Source of the DNA: Hominilimicola fabiformis
GTDB taxonomy: Bacteria; Bacillota; Clostridia; UBA1381
Assembly (NCBI RefSeq): GCF_020687385.1
Contig: NZ_JAJEQM010000003.1
Location: 206,885-270,884 of the forward strand
DNA: 64,000 nucleotides
Direction: 5' to 3'
Part shown: one piece after another, positions 1 through 6,922 of the stretch
How positions within the stretch are numbered: position 1 is the stretch's first letter
Layout: each line of letters starts with the position of its first letter
Notes under the pieces: model-generated
The model's input: only the letters and a program-made list of their open reading frames with translations
Database searches by the model: none
What the model was told of the DNA's origin: nothing
Made by a program: the position numbers and the translations under genes

Positions 1-35
1 TTGCCGTTTTGAATTGCGTTTTTAATCTGCTCCAT
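1..35 (-). CDS. N-terminus of an unidentified protein, cut by the window edge
   Basis: On the minus strand an ATG at 35-33 follows a purine-rich ribosome site (GAGGGAG, about 41-48). It opens the frame MEQIKNAIQNG, which continues off the window. Only 11 complete codons are visible, so no family can be named. It is divergent from the ATPase gene that starts at 224. Confidence 0.5.
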   Translation of the reverse strand, partial: MEQIKNAIQNG

Positions 36-159
36 AATTTTCTCCCTCTGTTTTTTTATTTAAAGAATAAAACTCTTAACTATTATTATAAACAACTTAT
101 CTATGTTTGGCAATATAAAAAAGAGATTTTTTCCAACAAATTTGAGGTAACTTCGGATG

Positions 160-188
160 TTGCAATTCTTTTGATAATGTGCTATAAT
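160..188 (+). promoter_or_regulatory. sigma-A type promoter of the DUF815 ATPase gene
   Basis: TTGCAA (160-165), a 17-base spacer and TATAAT (183-188) lie 35 bases upstream of the TTG start at 224. This is a close match to the housekeeping consensus. Confidence 0.7.
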
Positions 189-223
189 CAAACGAGATAT
201 AGATATTTGGAAGGTGAACATAG

Positions 224-1369
224 TTGGAATTATGTATATTTAATAAAATAGAAGATGACCTATGTATAAAGGGGATATTGGAAAAGGATAATGTTATCGT
301 TTTAAGAAACATTATCGAATTTTCCGAAACGGAGGGCGTTACAAGCAGTGCAATAAAAGAATACGTTGCAACACGTCTTGCGAATGACGACAATATTTTA
401 TCACGTCTTGCACAGGCGGGTAAATTTATCGGAGACGACCTTTACAGACTTGCGAAGTTTGATATTGAGCAGATTTATAAGAAGCTGTTTTCAACTCAAA
501 TTAAGTACGCACCGTCAGGCAATCCTATCGGATTCAGTAACGGATATGTGGCGTCAATCAGAGCGATAACAGAGTCAAAGTCGGCACAGGAACTTCTTGA
601 TTTGCTTATCGAGCATTACAGAAAGTTCGGCAGCGGAATTTTGGCTAAGTATAATGCGTTTAGATATGACGGCGAACTTATCGGAGTATCGAATACTGAT
701 GATATTACTTTTGATTCGCTTGTCGGCATTGAGTATCAAAAACAAGTGTTGATTGATAATACAAAGGCGTTTGTCAGCGGTAAAGCGGCGAATAACGTAT
801 TGTTGTTCGGTGACAGAGGTACGGGTAAATCATCATCTGTAAAGGCACTTTTAAATATGTTCTGCGATGACGGACTTCGTATTATCGAAATGCCTAAGCA
901 TTGTATAAAGGATATACCGTCACTTTCAAAGGTGTTGGCTGAAAGCCCGAATAAGTACATAATATTCCTTGACGACCTTACTTTTGAATCACACGAAACA
1001 GAGTACAGAGCGTTAAAGGTTGCAATGGAGGGACAACTTCAGGCTAATCCTACAAACGTGCTTATATATGCAACGTCAAACAGAAGACATTTAATAAGAG
1101 AGAATTGGTCAGACAGAGAGGGCGGAGAAATCCACGTAAACGACCAAATGCAGGAAACACTTTCACTTTCGGAACGTTTCGGTATCAGTCTTGTATTCTC
1201 TGCACCTAACCAAAAAGAATATCTTAATATCGTTTCCGAAATGCTTAAAAAGCACAATATCCAAATGAATGCGGATATTGAAAAAGAGGCGGTAGTATGG
1301 CAGATGAACTACGGAGGCCGCAGTGCAAGATGTGCAAAACAGTTTGTAACGTCTTATATTGCAAAATAA
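224..1369 (+). CDS. DUF815-family AAA-type ATP-binding protein
   Basis: A 381-residue cytoplasmic P-loop ATPase. The Walker A motif GDRGTGKSS is near residue 196 and a Walker B-like FLDDL near residue 248, followed by a sensor-like ATSNRR stretch. This layout, with a helical N-terminal half before the P-loop, is that of the DUF815 family, whose cellular role is not established. The start is a TTG at 224, chosen because GGAAGGTG sits 8-10 bases upstream and no ATG is as well placed. It is followed after 20 bases by a secreted protein gene and probably shares its transcript. The assignment rests on motifs and length. Confidence 0.85.
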   Translation: MELCIFNKIEDDLCIKGILEKDNVIVLRNIIEFSETEGVTSSAIKEYVATRLANDDNILSRLAQAGKFIGDDLYRLAKFDIEQIYKKLFSTQIKYAPSGNPIGFSNGYVASIRAITESKSAQELLDLLIEHYRKFGSGILAKYNAFRYDGELIGVSNTDDITFDSLVGIEYQKQVLIDNTKAFVSGKAANNVLLFGDRGTGKSSSVKALLNMFCDDGLRIIEMPKHCIKDIPSLSKVLAESPNKYIIFLDDLTFESHETEYRALKVAMEGQLQANPTNVLIYATSNRRHLIRENWSDREGGEIHVNDQMQETLSLSERFGISLVFSAPNQKEYLNIVSEMLKKHNIQMNADIEKEAVVWQMNYGGRSARCAKQFVTSYIAK

Positions 1370-1389
1370 ATTCAGAGAGGAAGTTTATA

Positions 1390-2526
1390 ATGAAAAAGAA
1401 AATTATAGCTATTACACTTGCAGTTTCGGCAATGATGTCAACAGTTGCTTTTGCCGAAAACATTAATGCAAATTATACGGATAATGTATTGTCATTTGAA
1501 CAGACAGACGAAAATATTGCCGTTGTTTCGTGCTATGACGAAAACGGCAAGCTTTGCTACAGCAATATGTATAAGTCTGAGGACGGCAATTTCAGTGCCG
1601 ATATACCTAAAGAGTATAAGGGTATGAAAACAAAGGTTTACTTTGTAAATTCAAAAGAGATAAAAGAAGTCAGTGTAAGTGATGATGTTCAGCCGACAGC
1701 CAAACCGTCTGTAACACCGACAGCCACACCGTCTGCAACAGAAAAGCCGTCTGCAACAACAGTACCGACAACTAAGCCGTCAACGGACACACCGTCAATT
1801 TACGAAAAAGTAACAGACGCAATTTATGCACCGGCGGTTGTTAAGGAAGTTGAAACAACTACAAAAGACGGTGAAGATATGTATGCCGTTACTTTGCTTG
1901 CACAGGGCAAGGAAATAAAGACATTGATTGAAAATGATGTTACATTTGAAACTTCTTCGGAGGCTTATTCGTTTATGAAAGGCAAAGACGCAGGAAATCT
2001 TGAGGAGGGTGACGTTATCAGCCTTACATCAAACGTTGCCGGAACAAGAATAAATCATATGTACTTTATTTACAGACCGCAGGACGAAGATATAATTACG
2101 GGCAGTCAGGATTTCGGCACTGACTTTGAAAAGTTAATTACTGAAAACGGCTCAAGTGTTGCAAATCAATGGAAGCTTATGAAGTACGGTGAAAAAGCGT
2201 CAAGCGACAGATATCAGTACGCATTCGGACTTATCGGTAAGGTGGGTTCAAATTCACTTACTTTGATAAACAAGAGCGGCAGTACAGACAATGTGATCGA
2301 AGTTGATACAAAGAAAGATACAATAGTTTATACTTGCGATGTATCGAATAAAAATGAAGTTGAAATTGCGTCAGTTGGCGATATAACTTCAACAATTCCG
2401 AAAAGCACTTTCGATAAGGACAATACAATAGATTTCACAAACGATTACAGCTATAATTACGCACTTGTAAGAGTGGTTGACGGAACGGCAACGGATATAG
2501 TTGTATACGAAAATTACAATGATTAA
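1390..2526 (+). CDS. secreted protein with a Pro/Thr/Ser-rich linker, function unknown
   Basis: A 378-residue exported protein. A cleavable signal peptide (MKKKIIAITLAVSAMMSTVAFA) is followed by a short domain. Residues about 97-136 are a low-complexity PT/TPS-rich linker typical of Clostridia surface proteins, and the C-terminal domain of about 230 residues is unrecognised. The ATG at 1390 is preceded by AGAGAGGAAG. A longer in-frame reading from 1297 would overlap the ATPase gene and bury the signal peptide, so it was rejected. It lies 20 bases after the ATPase gene, suggesting co-transcription, and ends at a strong hairpin. I see no catalytic motif. Confidence 0.8.
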   Translation: MKKKIIAITLAVSAMMSTVAFAENINANYTDNVLSFEQTDENIAVVSCYDENGKLCYSNMYKSEDGNFSADIPKEYKGMKTKVYFVNSKEIKEVSVSDDVQPTAKPSVTPTATPSATEKPSATTVPTTKPSTDTPSIYEKVTDAIYAPAVVKEVETTTKDGEDMYAVTLLAQGKEIKTLIENDVTFETSSEAYSFMKGKDAGNLEEGDVISLTSNVAGTRINHMYFIYRPQDEDIITGSQDFGTDFEKLITENGSSVANQWKLMKYGEKASSDRYQYAFGLIGKVGSNSLTLINKSGSTDNVIEVDTKKDTIVYTCDVSNKNEVEIASVGDITSTIPKSTFDKDNTIDFTNDYSYNYALVRVVDGTATDIVVYENYND

Positions 2527-2532
2527 TCAGAT

Positions 2533-2563
2533 TGTCTGCAAAACCTCTATGGTTTTGCAGACA
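2533..2563 (+). terminator. 13-bp perfect hairpin after the secreted protein gene
   Basis: TGTCTGCAAAACC (2533-2545) pairs perfectly with GGTTTTGCAGACA (2551-2563) across a 5-base loop. No T-run follows, so it may act as an mRNA 3' stabiliser or a weak terminator. Confidence 0.55.
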
Positions 2564-2639
2564 GGCTCAACAATTAATGTAACTCAACAAATCCTATACG
2601 ATTGTAAAATTGTAGAAAGAGAGTAGGAGGAAATTAAAA

Positions 2640-3653
2640 ATGAAAAAATTAAAGAAAGCTGTTTTGGCAGTTTTATCAGCGGTATTGGTGGTAGGAAATA
2701 TTAACGCAGTGTTCGCTGACGGTGATATAAGTGTAAGAATGAATGGGATTGTGTCGAATGACGTCAGTTACATAAATTTTACGGATACGAAACCTATACA
2801 AATCGATAACCGAACATTGACGCCCGCAAGGGCAATGGCGGAGGCTGCCGGTATGGAGGTTGAATGGGACCAGCCGACTCAGACCGCACTTTTGACGCTT
2901 AAAGCAGACGCAAATTCGGACAGACCGATAGAACGTTTTGCGTCAGAGGCGATTAATAAAATTGACGGTTTGGGGTTGGATATGACGCCGACAAGTATAA
3001 CGGCAGCTTTAAGACTTAATGACAGCAACGCTGTTATTAGGTATAACTTTACCGATTCTGACGGCGATAATGTGCCGTTTGGCAAGGATTATGAAATGGT
3101 TTCGCAGGCTGTTTTCATAGAGGACGGTACACTTATGATACCGATACGTGATTCTATGGAAATGTTCGGACTTGATATTGAATGGTATCAAGATGAGCTT
3201 TGTGCGGAAGTTAATATCCCCGAAGAAATAGATATTCCCGAAGGGCTTGCAATAATTCCGAACCACGGAAACGGTAAATACAGCGCAGATAATCTTGCCG
3301 ACAACTCAATTCCGAGTATAGATATTGAGGATGTGCCTGTTGACAATGATCAGCAACTCGGTACATATTTGGGTAAGTTTAAGATTACGCATTATTGCCC
3401 TTGTGCAATCTGTAACGGCGGTTGGGGAGCGTATACCGCCTGGGCGGGTGAGCTTATTCCCGGTCAGACCATTGCGGTGAACCCTAAAATTATTCCTAAA
3501 TTAAGTTGGGTGTATGTTGACGGCTATGGTTACAGACACGCCGAAGATACCGGCAGCGGTATAGGTGAATATCATATTGATATGGCTGTGCCGACTCATT
3601 CAATGGCAGTGGCACTCGGTGTTGTATACAAAGATGTATATTTGGTTGAATAA
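2640..3653 (+). CDS. secreted stalk-domain (copper amine oxidase N-terminal-like) protein with 3D domain
   Basis: A 337-residue exported protein. The signal peptide ends near AVFA-DGD. Residues about 30-190 form the copper amine oxidase N-like stalk domain, with signatures NRTLTPARAMAEAAGMEVEWD and a second half with MIPIRDSMEMFGLDIEW; it is a structural, not oxidase, module in Clostridia. The last 95 residues are a 3D domain: HYCPCAICNGGWG, then AEDTGSGI and HIDMAV carrying the conserved aspartates. This double-psi beta-barrel fold is found in lytic-transglycosylase-like wall enzymes such as those related to YabE/YocH. Peptidoglycan cleavage is inferred. GGAGGAAATT precedes the ATG. Two hairpins follow. 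Confidence 0.85.
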   Translation: MKKLKKAVLAVLSAVLVVGNINAVFADGDISVRMNGIVSNDVSYINFTDTKPIQIDNRTLTPARAMAEAAGMEVEWDQPTQTALLTLKADANSDRPIERFASEAINKIDGLGLDMTPTSITAALRLNDSNAVIRYNFTDSDGDNVPFGKDYEMVSQAVFIEDGTLMIPIRDSMEMFGLDIEWYQDELCAEVNIPEEIDIPEGLAIIPNHGNGKYSADNLADNSIPSIDIEDVPVDNDQQLGTYLGKFKITHYCPCAICNGGWGAYTAWAGELIPGQTIAVNPKIIPKLSWVYVDGYGYRHAEDTGSGIGEYHIDMAVPTHSMAVALGVVYKDVYLVE

Positions 3654-3732
3654 CAGAGTGCCGACAAATTGTCTGGAACGTGCAAAACATTATTTTTATA
3701 TTTCAAAATTTAATTTATAGCTGTAACAAATA

Positions 3733-3757
3733 ACAGGCAAGCCTACAGCTTGCCTGT
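3733..3757 (+). terminator. hairpin terminator of the 3D-domain gene
   Basis: ACAGGCAAGC (3733-3742) pairs with GCTTGCCTGT (3748-3757) over a 5-base loop, then GCACTTTTTG. It is a plausible intrinsic terminator. Confidence 0.6.
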
Positions 3758-3766
3758 GCACTTTTT

Positions 3767-3816
3767 GCGAAAATAAACTCTAACGTACCAATGTACGCCG
3801 ACGAGTTCATTTTCAC
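3767..3816. repeat. diverged single copy of the palindromic element seen at 6071-6400
   Basis: Arms GCGAAAATAAACTC (3767-3780) and GAGTTCATTTTCAC (3803-3816) are near-perfect inverted copies. They enclose a 22-base loop (3781-3802) that itself contains CGTAC-CAAT-GTACG followed by CCGAC. The three 107-bp units after yebC have the same plan: an outer stem, a small inner GTAY-NNNN-RTACG hairpin, then YCGRC. It is likely a structured RNA or mobile palindrome family member. Confidence 0.5.
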
Positions 3817-3847
3817 AAAATCCAAACTAATTTCTCGACCTCTGCCA

Positions 3848-3872
3848 GCCTGTCGACATTTTGTCGACAGGC
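3848..3872. terminator. 11-bp hairpin between convergent genes
   Basis: GCCTGTCGACA (3848-3858) and TGTCGACAGGC (3862-3872) flank a TTT loop and are followed on the plus strand by TTTTGTATT. It separates the 3D-domain gene from the convergent GH13 gene. Confidence 0.65.
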
Positions 3873-3879
3873 TTTTGTA

Positions 3880-5190
3880 TTATCTTTCCATTTTCCAATA
3901 CTGTACGCTGTAAGGTGGTAATTCACTGCCGCCGCCGAAGTCGTGCATATTACCGCTGATTAAGTCAACAGCCGTACCGCAACCGGCGTCAAAATGCACT
4001 GTAACAGGATTTTCGTCTGCATTGATAGCGACAAGAACACGTTCATCATCATATTTTCTTTCAAATATGCAGTGCTTGTTTTGTAAAACAACCGAACGGA
4101 AATCACCGTAGCACAATGCTTTACTGTTTTTGTGTGCCGTAGCAAGTTTTGATATAAATTCTGAAAGCTCATTGTCCAAAGGCTCATCAAAGCATACACG
4201 AAGTGCAGGATCACCCTCGTTTTTATGTGCTTTTGCACCCCATTCGCTGCCGTAATATACACAAGGAATACCAGGCATACCGAAAATCATACCGTAAGTA
4301 AGCGGTATATGCTTTTCGTTTGTAAGTATGCTTGCAATTCTTGAAACATCGTGGTTGTCAACAAAACTCAATAGGTGCTTGCCACGGTACAATGTCCATT
4401 GTTCGGGACCGAATTGACGTAACAATGAATGTACAATTTCAAACATATTCATACTGTTAAAACTTGAATAAACACCCTTGTAACATTCATAATTAGTGCA
4501 ACTGTGGAGCATATCGTCATTGACAAATTGATTGTAGTCACCGTGAAGAAGTTCGCCGAGCAGAAGAAAATCATTTTTTAAACCGTCAGTATAACTTCTC
4601 AATCTCTTTAGGAAATCCTTGTCAAGACAGTATGCAACGTCAAGACGTAAACCGTCAATGTCAAATTCGTCAATCCATAGTTTGATACATTCAAAGATGT
4701 GATTTATAACTTCTTCATTGCGAAGATTGATTTTTACAAGATCGAAATTACCCTCCCAGCCTTCGTACCAAAGACCATCATTGTAATTTGAATTACCGTT
4801 GAAATCAATGAAAAACCAATCGCGGTAACGTGAGTTCTCCCTGTTTTGGAGAACGTCCTGAAATGCCCAAAATCCTCGTCCGACGTGGTTGAATACGCCG
4901 TCAAGAACAACTTTGATGTTGTTTTTGTGTAGATTTTCGCATACTTCTTTAAAGTCGTCATTTGTGCCAAGACGACAGTCGATTTTTTTGTAATCACGAG
5001 TATTGTAACCGTGTGTGTCCGATTCAAATACAGGTGAAAAATATATTGCATTCGCTCCGAGATTTTTTATATGCTCAATCCAATCGTTTACTTTTAAAAT
5101 TCTGTGCGTTAAAACACCGTCATTTTCAAACGGTGCACCGCAAAATCCTAACGGATAAATTTGATAAAATACACTTTCATATGCCCACAT
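3880..5190 (-). CDS. cytoplasmic GH13 alpha-amylase family enzyme
   Basis: A 436-residue enzyme without signal peptide, so it acts on imported alpha-glucans or maltodextrins. The four GH13 regions are intact: DGVFNHVG (about 97-104), GLRLDVAY with nucleophile Asp184, LLGELLHGD with acid/base Glu213, and SFVDNHD with transition-state Asp281. A small beta-sandwich domain C ends the protein. Lack of the long N-terminal domain of neopullulanases makes the exact specificity (cyclomaltodextrinase-like, alpha-amylase or alpha-glucosidase) uncertain. The ATG is preceded by AAGGAGG on the minus strand. It is monocistronic, convergent with the 3D-domain gene and divergent from yebC. Confidence 0.9.
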   Translation of the reverse strand: MWAYESVFYQIYPLGFCGAPFENDGVLTHRILKVNDWIEHIKNLGANAIYFSPVFESDTHGYNTRDYKKIDCRLGTNDDFKEVCENLHKNNIKVVLDGVFNHVGRGFWAFQDVLQNRENSRYRDWFFIDFNGNSNYNDGLWYEGWEGNFDLVKINLRNEEVINHIFECIKLWIDEFDIDGLRLDVAYCLDKDFLKRLRSYTDGLKNDFLLLGELLHGDYNQFVNDDMLHSCTNYECYKGVYSSFNSMNMFEIVHSLLRQFGPEQWTLYRGKHLLSFVDNHDVSRIASILTNEKHIPLTYGMIFGMPGIPCVYYGSEWGAKAHKNEGDPALRVCFDEPLDNELSEFISKLATAHKNSKALCYGDFRSVVLQNKHCIFERKYDDERVLVAINADENPVTVHFDAGCGTAVDLISGNMHDFGGGSELPPYSVQYWKMER

Positions 5191-5276
5191 ATTTCCGGCC
5201 TCCTTAATGGTTATAATTTATTATATCATCTGTGCAGTATAAACGTCAATAAAAAGAAAATATTTATAGAAAAAAC

Positions 5277-5305
5277 TTGAAAAACCGCATAGAATGTGAT
5301 AAAAT
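5277..5305 (+). promoter_or_regulatory. promoter of yebC
   Basis: TTGAAA (5277-5282), a 17-base spacer and TAAAAT (5300-5305) lie 36 bases ahead of the yebC start, which also has AAGGAG. Confidence 0.65.
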
Positions 5306-5341
5306 AAATTAGTATGAACAAATTTAAAAGGAGTTTTAATT

Positions 5342-6073
5342 ATGTCAGGACATTCAAAATGGAGTACAATTAAGCGTAAAAAGGGCGCAAACGATGCCCA
5401 AAGAGCTAAGATATTTACAAAAATCGCTCGTGAAATTATAGTTGCCGTAAAGGCAGGCGGTCCGGATCCGGATAATAACTCAAGTCTTAAAGACGCTATC
5501 GCAAAGGCTCGTTCAAATAATATGCCTAACGATAATATAAACAGAACAATTAAAAAGGCGGCAGGCGATACAGACGGTGATAACTACGAAAGTATCACAT
5601 ACGAAGGTTATGGACCTGCAGGTGTTGCGGTAATCGTAAACGCACTTACAGATAACAGAAACAGAACTGCCGCAGACGTACGTCACGCATTCGATAAGAA
5701 CGGCGGTAATATGGGACAGACAGGCTGCGTAAGCTTTATGTTTGACCAAAAGGGTATTATCATTATCGAAAATGAAGATATGGACGAAGATGAAATCACT
5801 ATGGACGCTCTTGAAGCCGGTGCAGATGATATTGAAGTAGAGGACGGCGTTGCGGAAATCGTGACTGCTCCGTCTGATATGGGTGCTGTTCGTGACGCAC
5901 TTGCGGAAAAGTATACTATTTCTTCTGCCGAAGTCAGTATGGTTCCTCAAACAATGACTGAACTTACAGAAGAAGGTCAAATCAATGCAATGACCAAGCT
6001 TCTTGATATGCTTGAAGACAATGATGATGTACAGGATGTATATCACAACTGGGATATGCCTTCAGAAGACTAA
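5342..6073 (+). CDS. yebC: YebC/PmpR (TACO1) family protein
   Basis: A 243-residue protein of the normal family length. It has the diagnostic N-terminus MSGHSKWSTIKRKKGANDAQR and the internal SNNMPNDNINRTIKKAAGD and YEGYGPAGVA blocks. Members were first described as DNA-binding regulators; recent work connects the family to relief of ribosome stalling on proline stretches. The start is fixed by AAGGAG and by the conserved N-terminus. It stands alone: its promoter is at 5277 and it is followed directly by three tandem palindromes that begin at its stop codon. Confidence 0.95.
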   Translation: MSGHSKWSTIKRKKGANDAQRAKIFTKIAREIIVAVKAGGPDPDNNSSLKDAIAKARSNNMPNDNINRTIKKAAGDTDGDNYESITYEGYGPAGVAVIVNALTDNRNRTAADVRHAFDKNGGNMGQTGCVSFMFDQKGIIIIENEDMDEDEITMDALEAGADDIEVEDGVAEIVTAPSDMGAVRDALAEKYTISSAEVSMVPQTMTELTEEGQINAMTKLLDMLEDNDDVQDVYHNWDMPSED

Positions 6074-6400
6074 TTCAAGTGATTTGGGGCATATCTGCAC
6101 AATATTTTAAACTTGAAGTATAAACATACGTCGGCGTTTAAAATATTGCACACCTATACCCCAACTGACTTGAATTAAAATTCAAGCAATTTTCGACATA
6201 TCTGTACGGTTTCAAAAGCTCGAAGTATAAACATACGTCTGCGACTTAAAAAAGCACAACTAAACTAAAACTTGCTTGAATTAAAATTTAAGTGGCTTTT
6301 CAGTCTATTTGCACATTTTTCAAGTCTTGAAGTATAAACATACGTCGGCAGTGAAAAACTGTACATCTATACCAACTAACTTGAATTGAAATTTGCGGGT
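6071..6400. repeat. three tandem 107-bp imperfect palindromes with an invariant apical loop
   Basis: Three units each fold into a long hairpin. The apical sequence GAAGTATAAACATACGTC is identical in all three, at 6115, 6222 and 6329, giving an exact 107-bp period. Outer arms are conserved as AATTCAAG/CTTGAATT, while the mid-stems differ but remain self-complementary: unit 1 pairs TTTTAAAC with GTTTAAAA and TTGGGG with CCCCAA. The apex contains a nested GTAT-AAAC-ATAC hairpin. No open reading frame runs through it. It could be a tandem structured RNA, a protein-binding array or decayed palindromic mobile units. Confidence 0.75.
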
Positions 6401-6432
6401 TTTAAACACAAACATTAACAAAGGATTAGATT

Positions 6433-6735
6433 ATGAAGAACAAGATTATTCAATTATTGCAAAGCACAGCGGGAATGCTCATATTTGCACTTTTAAGCGG
6501 TTGTGCGTATTATATTGTAGTATTAAAATTCATACTGTCACACACATCTGTCGGCGGCGGATTATTAGGATTTTTCTTTCTGCCGGCAATCATATTCGGT
6601 GCGGCGCTTGTGCTTATAAAAATAATAAAGCAATGTATGGAAAACGGTAACTACAATGCGGTTAATTTAATATTTTGGCTGCATATTGTATTTATAATAA
6701 TATCAGCCGTATTTCTTGTTTCGATGTTTGTATAA
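6433..6735 (+). CDS. small three-helix membrane protein, function unknown
   Basis: A 100-residue protein that is almost entirely hydrophobic. Membrane segments lie at about residues 10-32, 42-62 and 78-98, with short charged loops (KIIKQCMENGNYN). The ATG at 6433 has AAAGGA upstream. An overlapping alternative frame starting at 6393 has no such properties and is a shadow. It follows the palindromic repeats and ends at a strong terminator shared with the spoIIID C-terminal half. No family is recognised. Confidence 0.6.
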   Translation: MKNKIIQLLQSTAGMLIFALLSGCAYYIVVLKFILSHTSVGGGLLGFFFLPAIIFGAALVLIKIIKQCMENGNYNAVNLIFWLHIVFIIISAVFLVSMFV

Positions 6736-6740
6736 TTTAA

Positions 6741-6768
6741 AACGGTGTTCGTCGTGAACACCGTTTTT
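6741..6768 (+). terminator. intrinsic terminator shared by convergent genes
   Basis: AACGGTGTTC (6741-6750) pairs with GAACACCGTT (6756-6765) over a 5-base loop, followed by a T-run. It lies between the small membrane protein and the stop codon of spoIIID (6770-6772). Confidence 0.8.
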
Positions 6769-6769
6769 C

Positions 6770-6922
6770 TTATTTTAATTTTTCGAGCAAATATTTTTCC
6801 TTTGTTGCCATACCCCCACGAATGTGACGTTCTGCCTTGTTCTGCTCCAAAACCGCCTGTGCTTCTTTGTACAATGCAGGGTTTATTTTATAAAGTCGTT
6901 CATGTACATCTTTGTGCACGGT
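6770..6922 (-). CDS. spoIIID: spoIIID, C-terminal half separated from its start by the integrated element
   Basis: Reading minus-strand from the core, ACC GTG CAC continues as KDVHERLYKINPALYKEAQ, then VLEQNKAERHIRGGMATKEKY to a TAA at 6772-6770. This is the C-terminal part of the sporulation regulator SpoIIID, including the hallmark AERHIRGG block. It has no start codon or ribosome site of its own; the codons before the core belong to the recombinase end. The matching N-terminal 38 codons are at 27,555-27,668. Joining the two at the core gives an 85-residue protein, close to the usual 85-95. In the integrated state it cannot make active SpoIIID. Confidence 0.92.
   Translation of the reverse strand, partial: TVHKDVHERLYKINPALYKEAQAVLEQNKAERHIRGGMATKEKYLLEKLK

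Noticed and set aside
1297..1389. Upstream extension of the secreted PT-rich protein
   Set aside because: It overlaps the ATPase gene and would hide a clear signal peptide; the ATG at 1390 has its own ribosome site.
5513..6046. 177-residue minus-strand open frame across yebC
   Set aside because: Antisense shadow of a highly conserved gene; cysteine- and isoleucine-rich with no start signal.
6071..6400. Integron-type attC array or CRISPR array
   Set aside because: Units lack the attC core ends and no integron integrase is near. The 107-bp period, self-complementarity and absence of unique spacers exclude CRISPR.
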